A stretch of 34,385 bases of DNA from JAUIGE01 sp045106685. GTDB lineage: Bacteria > Bacteroidota > Bacteroidia > J057. The stretch is from NCBI GenBank assembly GCA_045106685.1, contig JBGCFB010000138.1, positions 1 to 34,385 of the forward strand. Reading direction: 5' to 3'. The translations under genes were made by a program, and so were the position numbers. The notes under the pieces are model-generated. The model searched no databases and was not told the DNA's origin. It saw nothing but the letters and a program-made list of their open reading frames with translations. Below are positions 16,861 through 25,342 of this stretch, piece after piece. How positions within the stretch are numbered: the first letter of the stretch is position 1; each line of letters starts with the position of its first letter.

Positions 16861-19311
16861 TCACCCGCCAATTCCGCCACTTCCGCCTACGCGGCCTTTT
16901 TCTTCTTCGAGGCCAGTTTTGCGGCGGCGAGCGCGCTTCACTTCATTGCTACCAAAGTTGTAGGTGAAGTTGAGCTTGAGCTGACGGCTTTCCCAGCCTC
17001 CACTTGCATCAAAGTACAACCCACCAAATTCCTGAATTCCGCGCCACTGCATGCTGTGAAATATATCTGAGACAGAAAGCTTCAGGATACCACGCTGGTC
17101 CCACAAACGGAACTGCGCTCCAGTATTCACCGCCCAAAATCGCTGCGTGAGATAATTTGCTCCCCAAATAGAAGGAGAATTATAAAATCCGCTTAGCTCC
17201 AGTGCGACTACTTTATTCAACTGAAAAGTGTGCTGCTGATAGATATTGAAAGTCAGACGTGAAACCTTCACCCCTTTTCCTGTTTCTCCTGGCAGGTTAA
17301 AATCACCGTTGTTCTGGGTGTGGCTGAGGCCGAGATTCGTGTAGGTTCTCCACCACTTTTTGAGCTGTACAGGCGCGCTCATATTCAGATTTACAACCTG
17401 GCGTGAGTCAAGATTTTCCTGACGCAAGAAGGACGCATTCTGGTTAAGCGTGTCTGTGATTTGGGTAAAAAAGTTGTTGGTATAGCTGTACGAAAGGCTT
17501 GTCGTGTAGCGATACTTAAAGGTGTGCGTCAGTTGGACACTGTTAGTGAATTGTGGCAACAAAAATGGATTTCCTTCCTGAAAAGAAAACTGATCCAACT
17601 GGTTGCGGAATGGGTTCAAATCCTGATAACGCGGGCGGTCGATACGACGGCTATAGTTAAGGCGGAAGCTATGGTTTCGGTTTGGATTAAAGGTCAAACC
17701 GGCTGTTGGGAATAAGTTCGTGTACTCACGGTTCACTGTGTCAAGTCCGGTCTGCTGGACAGAAGTAAGCTCACCTCGTGTGCGGGTATGCTCAAGGCGT
17801 AGGCCTAGTTCGGCATTCCACTTTTTGCCCAACTTTCGCTGATAAATCGAATAAGCAGCAAATATATTTTCATCATACACAAAACGATTGCTACGATCTT
17901 CATCCAGAATTCGCTGCCCATCAATCACGTTTGAAAAATCGAAGGTATTATCTGTTTCTACAAAAGCCGCTTTTCCTCCTACAGAAAGTTTACCGCCAAA
18001 GGCATCTCTACTATAGTCTGTTTTCAGCGTGTAAATATCAATTTCAGTAGGAGAATTGATGCCGAAAATATTGACAAAAAGCGTGTCCGGATCTTTGGGA
18101 GCGAGGAAATAGTTCGGCTGATAGGAATCGGTATCAATCCGGTAACGGCCGTAGTCCAGGTCAGCGCTGAACTCTGAGTTCTTTTCGCCACGAAGCTGGA
18201 AGTTCACATTGGCATTCAGATTATTCTGCTGATTTTCGCTCGTATTGGACGCCAGAAGGCGATTTGTCGCCTCACGTGTATCTAACAGAGCAATACCAGT
18301 AGTACTTCTGGAAACGCGCTCATTGTCGGTTGTATTTCCATTCACCATGAAGCCAAGTGTAGCCTTTTTTCCTATAAAAAAGTCGACTCCACCTTTAAAG
18401 TTATTATTGAAATAGTCACGATTTCCTATCGTGCGCTGATCAAACGACTGGCCTCCTTGTTCACGATAAAAATGTAAAAAATTGTATGTGTAGCCTCTGC
18501 CGCCACTGTAGCTACCAAATGCATTATAGCCTTTGCCGCGGTGATTGATGGTCAATGAACCGTCGTACTTACTGTAAGAACCGATCGCATAGCCCAAGGT
18601 GAGGCTTCCGTTGGTTCCAAGTCCTTTCTCTTTTTTCAAACGAATATTGATAATACCTGCATTTCCCTCAGCATCATATCGTGCCGAAGGGTTGGTGATC
18701 AACTCGATAGATTCGATCTGGTTGGACTGCATACCTTTTAGCATATTCGCCAAGTCAGCAACCGATAATGGAGAAGGCTTTCCATCGATATAAATGCGCA
18801 CCCCACTTTTTCCGGCCATCAGGATATTGTCATTATTATCGATCAAAACGCCAGGCGCTTTACGCAGTAACTCAAAGGCATTTTCACCTACAGCTATCGC
18901 TTGGCCTTCCACATTGAACACCGTCATATCCGGGCGAACCTCCACCAAGGGGCGGCGAGCCTTGATCTGAACTTCATCAAGCTGCTTGACGGCCGGGCTT
19001 AGACTGACAGGAAATTCTTTTTTCTCGGCGGCTTTTAGTTCAAAAGGCTCACTCAAAAATGTCTTTCCAGCATTACTCACGCTAAGGCGATAGGTTCCTG
19101 CCGAAAGCGGTTTCAAAACATACGTGCCGTCATCTTTGCTTAGGCTGGTCTTTGCCACATTGGAATCGGGCATCGCGATAAGCAGGATCGTAGAGTAACC
19201 AGCAGGGTTACCCGCTTCATCATTTACCTGGCCGGTAATTTCGGCGGGTTGTTGCGCCATCAGCAAACTGCCTGACAGCATAATTAATAATAGATTGAAG
19301 AATGATTTCAT
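16861..19311 (-). CDS. TonB-dependent-receptor-like outer-membrane barrel protein
   Basis: The protein is 816 residues from the ATG at 19309-19311, chosen because it begins the signal peptide (MKSFFNLLLIMLSGSLLMAQ). An upstream in-frame start at 19347 would run through the dyad at 19329-19355. After the signal comes a carboxypeptidase-regulatory-like Ig domain (ITGQVNDEAGNPAGYSTILL, residues about 24-105), a plug-like domain (ENAFELLRKAPGVLIDNN, then SGVRIYIDGKPSPLS and IESIELITNPSARYDAEGN), and a large outer-membrane barrel of the Bacteroidota beta-barrel family. The C-terminus past the last strand is a basic, Gly-rich tail (RRRKTG, then GGSGGIGG). The substrate is unknown. It is divergent from a LytS/LytTR pair, which may regulate it. 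Confidence 0.9.
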   Translation of the reverse strand: MKSFFNLLLIMLSGSLLMAQQPAEITGQVNDEAGNPAGYSTILLIAMPDSNVAKTSLSKDDGTYVLKPLSAGTYRLSVSNAGKTFLSEPFELKAAEKKEFPVSLSPAVKQLDEVQIKARRPLVEVRPDMTVFNVEGQAIAVGENAFELLRKAPGVLIDNNDNILMAGKSGVRIYIDGKPSPLSVADLANMLKGMQSNQIESIELITNPSARYDAEGNAGIINIRLKKEKGLGTNGSLTLGYAIGSYSKYDGSLTINHRGKGYNAFGSYSGGRGYTYNFLHFYREQGGQSFDQRTIGNRDYFNNNFKGGVDFFIGKKATLGFMVNGNTTDNERVSRSTTGIALLDTREATNRLLASNTSENQQNNLNANVNFQLRGEKNSEFSADLDYGRYRIDTDSYQPNYFLAPKDPDTLFVNIFGINSPTEIDIYTLKTDYSRDAFGGKLSVGGKAAFVETDNTFDFSNVIDGQRILDEDRSNRFVYDENIFAAYSIYQRKLGKKWNAELGLRLEHTRTRGELTSVQQTGLDTVNREYTNLFPTAGLTFNPNRNHSFRLNYSRRIDRPRYQDLNPFRNQLDQFSFQEGNPFLLPQFTNSVQLTHTFKYRYTTSLSYSYTNNFFTQITDTLNQNASFLRQENLDSRQVVNLNMSAPVQLKKWWRTYTNLGLSHTQNNGDFNLPGETGKGVKVSRLTFNIYQQHTFQLNKVVALELSGFYNSPSIWGANYLTQRFWAVNTGAQFRLWDQRGILKLSVSDIFHSMQWRGIQEFGGLYFDASGGWESRQLKLNFTYNFGSNEVKRARRRKTGLEEEKGRVGGSGGIGG

Positions 19312-19328
19312 GATTGGGTTTTGTTGAG

Positions 19329-19355
19329 ATTGGTAATTGGGTTGCAATTACCAAT
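19329..19355. promoter_or_regulatory. Operator-like 11-bp perfect dyad
   Basis: ATTGGTAATTG at 19329-19339 is exactly reverse-complemented at 19345-19355 with a 5-nt spacer. It lies 18 bp upstream of the receptor ATG, in the space shared with the divergent kinase gene. It could be a protein-binding operator or a hairpin in the receptor leader RNA. LytTR regulators usually bind direct repeats, so the partner regulator is not the obvious ligand. Confidence 0.5.
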
Positions 19356-19495
19356 AGGTCGCGATATTATCATATTTGTAATCGACCAAAGCCCTCATTT
19401 ATCGATGAACAACATATACATGCAGGTCGTCGGGCTGATGTGCAGTTCGTCGAAAAGGAGGCGACTTCCTGTCCTAAGACTACTATCATTGTATT

Positions 19496-20560
19496 ATGTT
19501 TTTAAGTATCGACTCCAAACCGACATACGCTATAGGCAGATGGGCGGGAGCCTTATTCGGAATGCTAGGCATGTATATGGGTGCTTGGTTTGCGTATTAT
19601 GGTGCCCTTGCGTATACAAGCGGAGGTAAATTTTCGCCTTTTTGGCGCACGGGTCTAGACTACGGTCTCAAAGCATTATGGACGATTCCGGTATGGTGGT
19701 TTATTTTCAAGATACTGGAGAAAAAGCCTTCCTGGATGCGCTATTTCACCCATACCTTCACACTACCATTATGGATATTTCTATGGTTAAAGAGTTATTA
19801 CTATCTCTGTGATGCCTGGGAACTGGGCCGTCTTGGCGGGCCAGGCGTAGGTTGGGACATTTATATACCAGCCTTATTCTATGCGATCCAGTTTGGTGTT
19901 TTTCATATTTATGATGAGTCAAAAAGGCTTGTGGCCCAGAAGGTAAAAGCTGCCGAGCTTCAGGCGCTGTCAGTCAAGAGTGAACTGGCAGCACTTAAGG
20001 CACAGCTCAATCCACACTTCCTCTATAATGTCTTCAACACGATCAACGCTTCGCTCCCACCGGATCAGGAAGACACACGCGAGATGATTGCTCAGCTTTC
20101 AGATTTGTTTCGCTACCAGCTGCGCGCTTCGCGCAGCGAGACTGTCCCACTCAAAGATGAATTAGACTTCGTTCGGTCTTACCTTGAACTAGAGCAAGCC
20201 CGCTTTCAGGAACGATTGCAGGTAGTTTGGGAAATAGCGCCTGGGCTGGATCATGTCGAAATGCCGCCTATGCTCTTGCAGCCTTTGGTGGAGAATGCGA
20301 TCAAACACGGAATATCACCCAAAGTGGAAGGCGGCACGATAACTATACGCATTCAACCGCACAAAAAGCATATCCGATTCGCTGTCCTCGACGATGGTAT
20401 TGGGTTTAAGACCAATAGCGCCCAAGCTGGCGAGGGCGTAGGGCTCCATAATGCTTCACGCATTTTGGATGCACTATATGACACCAAGCTTGAAGTAATA
20501 AAGCGCCCTGAAAACGGAGTGGAAGTTTCATTTAATTTGCCCCAAAACGAGTCTCGCTAA
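19496..20560 (+). CDS. LytS-type sensor histidine kinase
   Basis: This is a 354-residue kinase of the His_kinase (PF06580) type. Four hydrophobic segments fall in residues about 15-140 (one near 20-40, others near 60-73, 88-100 and 121-137), followed by a short coiled coil. The phosphoacceptor is His174 in LNPHFLYNVFN, and the ATP-binding domain shows LVENAIKHG (Asn267) and DDGIGF. There is no separate extracellular sensor domain, so the membrane region probably senses. The LytTR regulator follows 14 bp downstream and is the expected partner. Confidence 0.93.
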   Translation: MFLSIDSKPTYAIGRWAGALFGMLGMYMGAWFAYYGALAYTSGGKFSPFWRTGLDYGLKALWTIPVWWFIFKILEKKPSWMRYFTHTFTLPLWIFLWLKSYYYLCDAWELGRLGGPGVGWDIYIPALFYAIQFGVFHIYDESKRLVAQKVKAAELQALSVKSELAALKAQLNPHFLYNVFNTINASLPPDQEDTREMIAQLSDLFRYQLRASRSETVPLKDELDFVRSYLELEQARFQERLQVVWEIAPGLDHVEMPPMLLQPLVENAIKHGISPKVEGGTITIRIQPHKKHIRFAVLDDGIGFKTNSAQAGEGVGLHNASRILDALYDTKLEVIKRPENGVEVSFNLPQNESR

Positions 20561-20574
20561 ACACAATCCCTATC

Positions 20575-21312
20575 ATGAAAAAAGCGCTTATCATAGACGA
20601 CGAAGCTCCTGCTCGCGCATTGATCAAAGAATACCTGAGCGACTTTCCAGACATCATCGTTTTAGGGGAGGCAAATAATGGCGTGGACGCCTTACGGCTG
20701 ATCCACGAGTTCCAACCGGATCTTATTTTCCTCGATGTCCAAATGCCAGGAATGACAGGCTTGGAACTCCTCAACCATCTGGAAACCTTGCCTGAGATCA
20801 TTTTCAGCACGGCCTATGATCAATATGCCATTCAGGCCTTTGAGTTCAACGCGGTTGATTATTTACTAAAACCATACACCAAGTCACGTTTTCAAAAAGC
20901 TGTAAATAAGGTGATCACGAGGGATAATCCTGCTTTTGATCAGCTTACCAGTTTGGTGGAAAAACTGGGAAGTCAATCCGATGAGCATTTTACAGGAAAA
21001 ATATTCGTCCAACACGGCAATCACCTCAAGGCGATCAATGCTCGCGACATTATCTGGCTGGAAGCCGAGAAGGACTATACCTGGATCATCACTGCCGAAA
21101 AGCGCTACCTGAGCAGCTACGGTATGGGACAGCTAGAAGATAAATTGCCCAAGTCACAATTCGTCAGAGTTCATCGCTCATCCATTGTTAGTTTAGAGCA
21201 TATCGATGAGATCGATAAGCATAGCGCTAGCTACGATCTACGCATGGCAAATGGAGATGCTGTACGTGTGAGTCGCTCGTATCTCGATGAAATCAAAAAG
21301 CGGCTACTATAG
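20575..21312 (+). CDS. LytTR response regulator
   Basis: The 245-residue protein has an N-terminal receiver domain (Asp8/Asp9 acidic pocket, phosphoacceptor Asp54 in IFLDVQMPGM, Lys99 in LLKPY) and a C-terminal LytTR DNA-binding domain from about residue 140 (IIWLEAEKDYTWI, FVRVHRSSIVSLEHI). It forms a two-gene operon with the kinase. The divergent receptor gene is a plausible target; this is inferred from proximity only. Confidence 0.95.
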   Translation: MKKALIIDDEAPARALIKEYLSDFPDIIVLGEANNGVDALRLIHEFQPDLIFLDVQMPGMTGLELLNHLETLPEIIFSTAYDQYAIQAFEFNAVDYLLKPYTKSRFQKAVNKVITRDNPAFDQLTSLVEKLGSQSDEHFTGKIFVQHGNHLKAINARDIIWLEAEKDYTWIITAEKRYLSSYGMGQLEDKLPKSQFVRVHRSSIVSLEHIDEIDKHSASYDLRMANGDAVRVSRSYLDEIKKRLL

Positions 21313-21519
21313 GCGTGTAATCATTTCACCTTTTTGAAATGCTCTAAAACCGCATATTTCCATCATTCAGGTATTATGGAATCATCATATCACGATATGA
21401 GTCATCAAATTACTATGTAACCATTTCTTCAATCGGCCTTTGGCTATGGCGACTAAAGCAGCTTCTTTTGAATAAGCGATTGTGTAAGTATCGTCTTATT
21501 AGTAAGTAACGTGTTGGAC

Positions 21520-21549
21520 GCCGGGCTGGTAATCAGTCCGGCATTTTTT
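21520..21549 (+). terminator. Rho-independent terminator
   Basis: GCCGGGCT (21520-21527) pairs with AGTCCGGC (21535-21542), one G-U included, with a 7-nt loop and a following run ATTTTTT. It is the only clear terminator after the LytTR gene but lies about 210 nt past its stop codon. The 21313-21519 stretch holds small A/T-rich hairpins (for example 21323-21340) and no ORF of note. It is either a long 3' UTR or a small RNA. Confidence 0.75.
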
Positions 21550-21562
21550 ATCTCAAAAATTA

Positions 21563-21614
21563 AACTCCAATAAAAAAGCCGAAGGCATTAACCTTCGGCT
21601 TTTTTATTGGAGTT
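21563..21614. terminator. Bidirectional terminator, 23-bp perfect stem
   Basis: The arms 21563-21585 and 21592-21614 are perfect reverse complements around a 6-nt loop. The GC-rich core (AGCCGAAGG/CCTTCGGCT) is flanked by A6 and T6, so a U-tract follows the core stem in both directions. It lies 9 bp from the stop codon of the minus-strand DivIC-like gene and downstream of the plus-strand terminator at 21520. Confidence 0.92.
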
Positions 21615-21622
21615 ACTTTTCT

Positions 21623-21913
21623 TTATTCAGCGAGAAATACGTCCTCATCTGATTTTTTCATAAAATAGCGCTCACGAGCAAAACGCTCCAGATCATCAGG
21701 ATGATCAAACACCTGACTGGTACGTAGCTCTGTTGTTAGTGCTTTTTTGTAAAATGCTTTATCAGTTTCCAGTTCCTCAATTTGCACTTGCATACTTCGC
21801 TGCGAGATCACATTATAGCGATCAAAAAAGATAACCCATGCTCCTGCAAGCACCAAAACCAGGAGGTAGCGGCTATTGAGAATACGGAATGCGAAATTGG
21901 CAAGACGTTTCAT
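21623..21913 (-). CDS. DivIC/FtsB-like septum formation initiator
   Basis: This 96-residue bitopic protein has one membrane helix (YLLVLVLAGAWVIFF, residues about 16-31), then a coiled coil (residues 38-60) and a short C-terminal part (FDHPDDLERFARERYFMKK) that matches the conserved end of the DivIC/FtsB family (PF04977). Such proteins join FtsL and FtsQ in the division complex on the periplasmic side. Length is normal for the family. It is transcribed alone, divergent from floA, and ends at a strong terminator. Confidence 0.9.
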   Translation of the reverse strand: MKRLANFAFRILNSRYLLVLVLAGAWVIFFDRYNVISQRSMQVQIEELETDKAFYKKALTTELRTSQVFDHPDDLERFARERYFMKKSDEDVFLAE

Positions 21914-22007
21914 ACCTTTGTTTTTAGTAAATCAACTGAGGCTATAAAGTTAAAACAAAAACTTGAGATAGTACAACAAAATCTCCTGAAAATCAGTACC
22001 TTGCGTT

Positions 22008-23057
22008 ATGGAATTCATCCTCCTGAATACATCGACCGTCCTCATTACGGTATTTACAATGCTCACAGTATTGGCTGTATTGGCTATACTTTGGTTTATT
22101 CCTGTGGGTTTATGGATCACCGCCAGAGTCTCTGGTGTTAGGATAAATTTCTTCCAACTTATCTTCATGCGCCTACGTCGTGTGGACCCCAAGAAAGTCA
22201 TCAATGAGATGATTAAGGCGGTGCAAGCTGGACTCAAAAACGATATTGAGGTTAAAAAGATGGAAGCGCACTACCTCGCTAAAGGTGACATCACCATGGT
22301 AGTGAATGCGCTTATCGCTGCTCGTAATGCGAATATTCCGCTGGACTTTAAGCAAGCCGCTGCGATTGACCTCGCGGGACGTGATGTGCTACAGGCCGTG
22401 CGGGACTCCGTTAATCCTAAGGTAATTGATTCTCCGGTTATCGAAGCGATGTCTCAGGATGGTATTCAACTGCTGGTTAAAGCGCGTATTACTGTGCGTG
22501 CCCACATCGATAAGCTCGTCGGTGGTGCCGGTGAAGAGACGATTGTAGCGCGTGTCGGTCAGGGTATCGTTCAGGCAGTAGGCTCTGTAAATGAGCATAA
22601 GAATGTACTGGAGAACCCTAAAAGGATTTCAGAACAGATTCTCACCGATGGTTTGACTGCAGGCACAGCTTTCGATGTACTTTCTATCGATATTGCTGAT
22701 ATTGATGTAGGCAAAAATATCGGAGCGAAGCTAAAGCAGGAAGAAGCGCACGCCGACCTTAAGGTGGCGCAGGCTAAGGCTGAGGAAAAGCGTGCTGAAG
22801 CGGTAGCCGAAGAGCAGTACTTTAAAGCACGTGTGCAGGAAATGCGCGCCAAGCTTATTGACGCGGAGTCTCAGGTGCCATTAGCGATCTCTGATGCCTT
22901 CCGCATCGGTAACCTCGGCATTATGGATTATCATCGCCTACAGAATATTGAGGCAGATACCGACATGCGACGCTCCTTCGCAGAAGAGGACGCGCCAAAG
23001 CAGCCTGAAGACGGTTCTTCAAACAACAATAGTAATACTTCGGAAAAAAGCGAGTAG
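22008..23057 (+). CDS. floA: Flotillin-like protein FloA
   Basis: The 349-residue protein matches FloA (UPF0365) over its full length. There is an N-terminal membrane hairpin (residues about 8-45), the family segment GVRINFFQLIFMRLRRVDP, a PHB/SPFH-like domain containing IDKLVGGAGEETIVARVGQG, and the EA-rich flotillin coiled coil (residues about 245-290, AEEKRAEAVAEEQYFKARVQ). The acidic Asn/Ser-rich tail is variable in the family. FloA forms membrane microdomain scaffolds that affect envelope protein assembly. The leader is short and no clear promoter box was found. Confidence 0.96.
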   Translation: MEFILLNTSTVLITVFTMLTVLAVLAILWFIPVGLWITARVSGVRINFFQLIFMRLRRVDPKKVINEMIKAVQAGLKNDIEVKKMEAHYLAKGDITMVVNALIAARNANIPLDFKQAAAIDLAGRDVLQAVRDSVNPKVIDSPVIEAMSQDGIQLLVKARITVRAHIDKLVGGAGEETIVARVGQGIVQAVGSVNEHKNVLENPKRISEQILTDGLTAGTAFDVLSIDIADIDVGKNIGAKLKQEEAHADLKVAQAKAEEKRAEAVAEEQYFKARVQEMRAKLIDAESQVPLAISDAFRIGNLGIMDYHRLQNIEADTDMRRSFAEEDAPKQPEDGSSNNNSNTSEKSE

Positions 23058-23078
23058 CAAAACTCGCTGGTTAAGCTT

Positions 23079-23165
23079 GTTTAGAGTTGTAGGTTAAGCG
23101 TTTTGAGTTCTGTTTTTTTATAAAACATTCATTTATCCCAAAACACCAAACTCAAAACCCTCAAT
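23079..23165. repeat. Inverted repeat of 7-nt GTT/AAC words
   Basis: The left arm has GTT at 23079, 23086, 23093, 23100 and 23107, exactly every 7 nt. The right arm has AAC ending at 23144, 23151 and 23158, with AAT at 23165. The repeat sits between the converging floA and ATP-grasp-like genes and could form a long stem in either transcript. Confidence 0.85.
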
Positions 23166-23175
23166 CGTGCATGAA

Positions 23176-24381
23176 TCAGTCTGGCTCAAAGAAACAGACG
23201 GTTCCACCAACCCAGGTCTTATTCTTATTGTACTTCACACCAATCAGCTTACCGCGACTTAGTCGGGCCAGGTTCGTGACGATACGAGGCCGATCTTCTC
23301 CTGAAGGCCAGACAGCCAATACACGGATTTCGCATTTCACATCTCCTCCATCAGCAGCAGCCACTACAGGAGCATAATGCACTTTGCGCTGCAAGATCCA
23401 CTCGTTCCGTTGCTTAACTGGAATGGCTTCGATATCCGATTTTTGCACATCAAACACAACGCCCTCCCCTGCAAATGAGAACAGCGGCTTCAGCACGTAA
23501 TTCTCCAAATCTCGAGGAATAGCCGTCTGATTAAGGAACTTCGTATCAGGCACATATCGGCTTTCCAGAAAAGGCATCGTATACTTCGAAATACGGAAAA
23601 ACCAGTTTGGATGACCTGCCCATTCCACATCGACATCATCAGTAAGCTTATAAGCCGGGTTGAGGTCCTTGCGGTTTACGACATCATCAAATATCGTCCT
23701 GTTATATATGCGTCGAATAGGCGTTTTCACACCATCACGCATATAAAACAACTTGCGTCCTTCTTTTATAACATCACAAAGATCGACCGTCTTAATTCCC
23801 AACAAGGATTCATGACACAAAAAATCGATGTTAGTATTTTGATTCAAAGGGTCTACCTCCAGCAAGATCGTATGCTCTGGAGCCTGATCGCCAAAGACAG
23901 CCAACTTAAGCAGGTCGATATAATCCTTCTCATCCATTCCCCTGGCTAAGTGGAGGTAGTTGGAAGGGATTTCAGGAAAATGCTTGCGGTACTTTTCCGC
24001 TACCCAGTGCTGGTATCCATATAGTGAAGGGCAACCCTGAAACTCGATAAGTTGTGGCAAATATTCCCCTGTATGCTGGTCCTGACAAACGGCAAAATCC
24101 ATGCAAAGGAAGAGCGTATGGTCGTTTTCGTTTGGAACATCATAGCGCGGTGGGACTGCATTTTTTGTAATCTCCTTAAAATCAGGTCTTACAAGAAAAT
24201 CCATGATATCATAACATGCAGTCATCAACTTGTGCTTGAACGTACGAGGCACGAAGACTGGTGACTCTGCCACACGAAAGCTTATTTCGTGATCGAACTC
24301 AGCGTTCAAATCTTCCATAAACGCTTTGTATCGCGCTTCGGTAAAAGTGGCGTTAAACGCCTTACGGGCATTATGCTCCAT
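23176..24381 (-). CDS. ATP-grasp-like ligase, unknown substrate
   Basis: I assign this 401-residue protein to an ATP-grasp-like fold from its C-terminal half: YVLKPLFSFAGEGVVF (Lys298 and a glycine-rich loop near 302-307), WILQRKVHYAPVV (the position of the purine-contacting strand), CEIRVLAVW (Glu351/Arg353, likely Mg/phosphate ligands) and TNLARLSRG (Asn370). The N-terminal half has a distinctive LIEFQGCPSLYGYQ (residues 111-124). No signal peptide; cytoplasmic. It lies 29 bp downstream of a class I glutamine amidotransferase gene. ATP-grasp amidoligases paired with amidotransferases are known from predicted metabolite or peptide modification clusters, so an ammonia- or amine-using ligase is a reasonable inference. 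It could also be an orphan peptide ligase. Confidence 0.6.
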   Translation of the reverse strand: MEHNARKAFNATFTEARYKAFMEDLNAEFDHEISFRVAESPVFVPRTFKHKLMTACYDIMDFLVRPDFKEITKNAVPPRYDVPNENDHTLFLCMDFAVCQDQHTGEYLPQLIEFQGCPSLYGYQHWVAEKYRKHFPEIPSNYLHLARGMDEKDYIDLLKLAVFGDQAPEHTILLEVDPLNQNTNIDFLCHESLLGIKTVDLCDVIKEGRKLFYMRDGVKTPIRRIYNRTIFDDVVNRKDLNPAYKLTDDVDVEWAGHPNWFFRISKYTMPFLESRYVPDTKFLNQTAIPRDLENYVLKPLFSFAGEGVVFDVQKSDIEAIPVKQRNEWILQRKVHYAPVVAAADGGDVKCEIRVLAVWPSGEDRPRIVTNLARLSRGKLIGVKYNKNKTWVGGTVCFFEPD

Positions 24382-24410
24382 CAGAATATATAATATTACT
24401 TTTAGGCTAT

Positions 24411-25220
24411 CTAGACTCTTACTCCTTCAAAGTAAGAAAGTGCTTGTCCAATAAAACCAGGCAAAATAGTCGCGTGCGTCAATAGCACCTTATCCTCGTC
24501 ATTCAAATGATTAAGGATATCATGATAACGACCTTCCCCATAGGTGTCGATGGTTTCTTTACGCTTTTCTGGTTGCTGATAATACCGCAACATTCCATCG
24601 GCGTCAGCTTCCGGGTGAAATTGTGTACCAATAATCTCTGGAGAAAAACGAACTGCCATGATCGCACGTGGCAAGTTGGGTTTTTCGCGAGGCTGCTCGA
24701 TAGCAAGGACCTTGATTGCTTTTTCTCTCAACGCATCAAAGTCAACATCTACCACCTGCCAGTCTCGCACATCGACAGCATATAGTGGATCGGGAAGCGC
24801 TGAAAACAAAGGCTCCATTGCTCCTTCGTGCGTTTTGTACACAGGAAGAACTCCAAATGATCTTCCATTACGATTGACGGTACTGCCAACCCCAAAATGG
24901 ATACACGCCATCTGAAAGCTATGGCAGATCAGAAACATAAACTTCTTTTTACTACCTGGCTGTTGATTATGCGCCAACACATCGTCCAGAAGCTGCTTCC
25001 AACGCAAATTCCAGTCTCCGTCGCCATCATAAGGACTGCCGGGACCTCCCGATGATATATAGACATCATAGCTCAGATCAGGCACTGCGCTACCAGCGCG
25101 TACATCGAACACATCAATATCAAAATGACTGGCTACTTCGCCTGTAATTTCTTGAATACATCGCATGCCCTGGTTCGCCACGGCCGCATTCATATCCAGA
25201 ATAGCTAACTTCAATTTCAT
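24411..25220 (-). CDS. Class I glutamine amidotransferase-like protein
   Basis: The 269-residue protein has the class I GATase triad: Cys99 in LICHSFQM (nucleophile elbow; the usual second Gly is Ser), and His202 and Glu204 in GTQFHPEAD. SSGGPGSPYDGDGDW at residues 56-70 corresponds to the oxyanion region. It differs from GuaA, TrpG, CarA and PabA in the nucleophile loop and has a 65-residue helical C-terminal extension. Family members release ammonia from glutamine for a partner synthase. The obvious partner is the ATP-grasp-like protein encoded 29 bp downstream. Confidence 0.85.
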   Translation of the reverse strand: MKLKLAILDMNAAVANQGMRCIQEITGEVASHFDIDVFDVRAGSAVPDLSYDVYISSGGPGSPYDGDGDWNLRWKQLLDDVLAHNQQPGSKKKFMFLICHSFQMACIHFGVGSTVNRNGRSFGVLPVYKTHEGAMEPLFSALPDPLYAVDVRDWQVVDVDFDALREKAIKVLAIEQPREKPNLPRAIMAVRFSPEIIGTQFHPEADADGMLRYYQQPEKRKETIDTYGEGRYHDILNHLNDEDKVLLTHATILPGFIGQALSYFEGVRV

Positions 25221-25258
25221 CCTGCAAAGATAGCGGAAAACCTTTACTCAAGGCTAGC

Positions 25259-25340
25259 TAGTTTTGAGTTTAGTGTTAAGCGTTTGGAGTTTATTTTTAC
25301 TTGACTGAACTCAAAACCCTAAACGCCCAACTCAAAACTA
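25259..25340. repeat. Inverted repeat of 7-nt GTT/AAC words (best copy)
   Basis: The left arm has GTT at 25261, 25268, 25275, 25282 and 25289. The right arm has AAC ending at 25310, 25317, 25324, 25331 and 25338. Both sets are exactly every 7 nt. The arms 25259-25291 and 25308-25340 match as reverse complements at about 26 of 33 positions, with 12 perfect outer pairs. It separates phoH from the amidotransferase gene and ends 2 bp before the phoH stop codon. Confidence 0.9.
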
Positions 25341-25342
25341 TT

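Noticed and set aside
24411..25220. GMP synthase, anthranilate synthase or carbamoyl-phosphate synthase amidotransferase subunit
   Set aside because: The nucleophile loop (CHSFQ) and C-terminal extension do not match, and no cognate synthase is adjacent.
25311..25331. Telomere-like CCCTAAA in the 7-nt array
   Set aside because: The match occurs once; other words in the same arrays differ, so it is a chance member of the NNNNAAC set.
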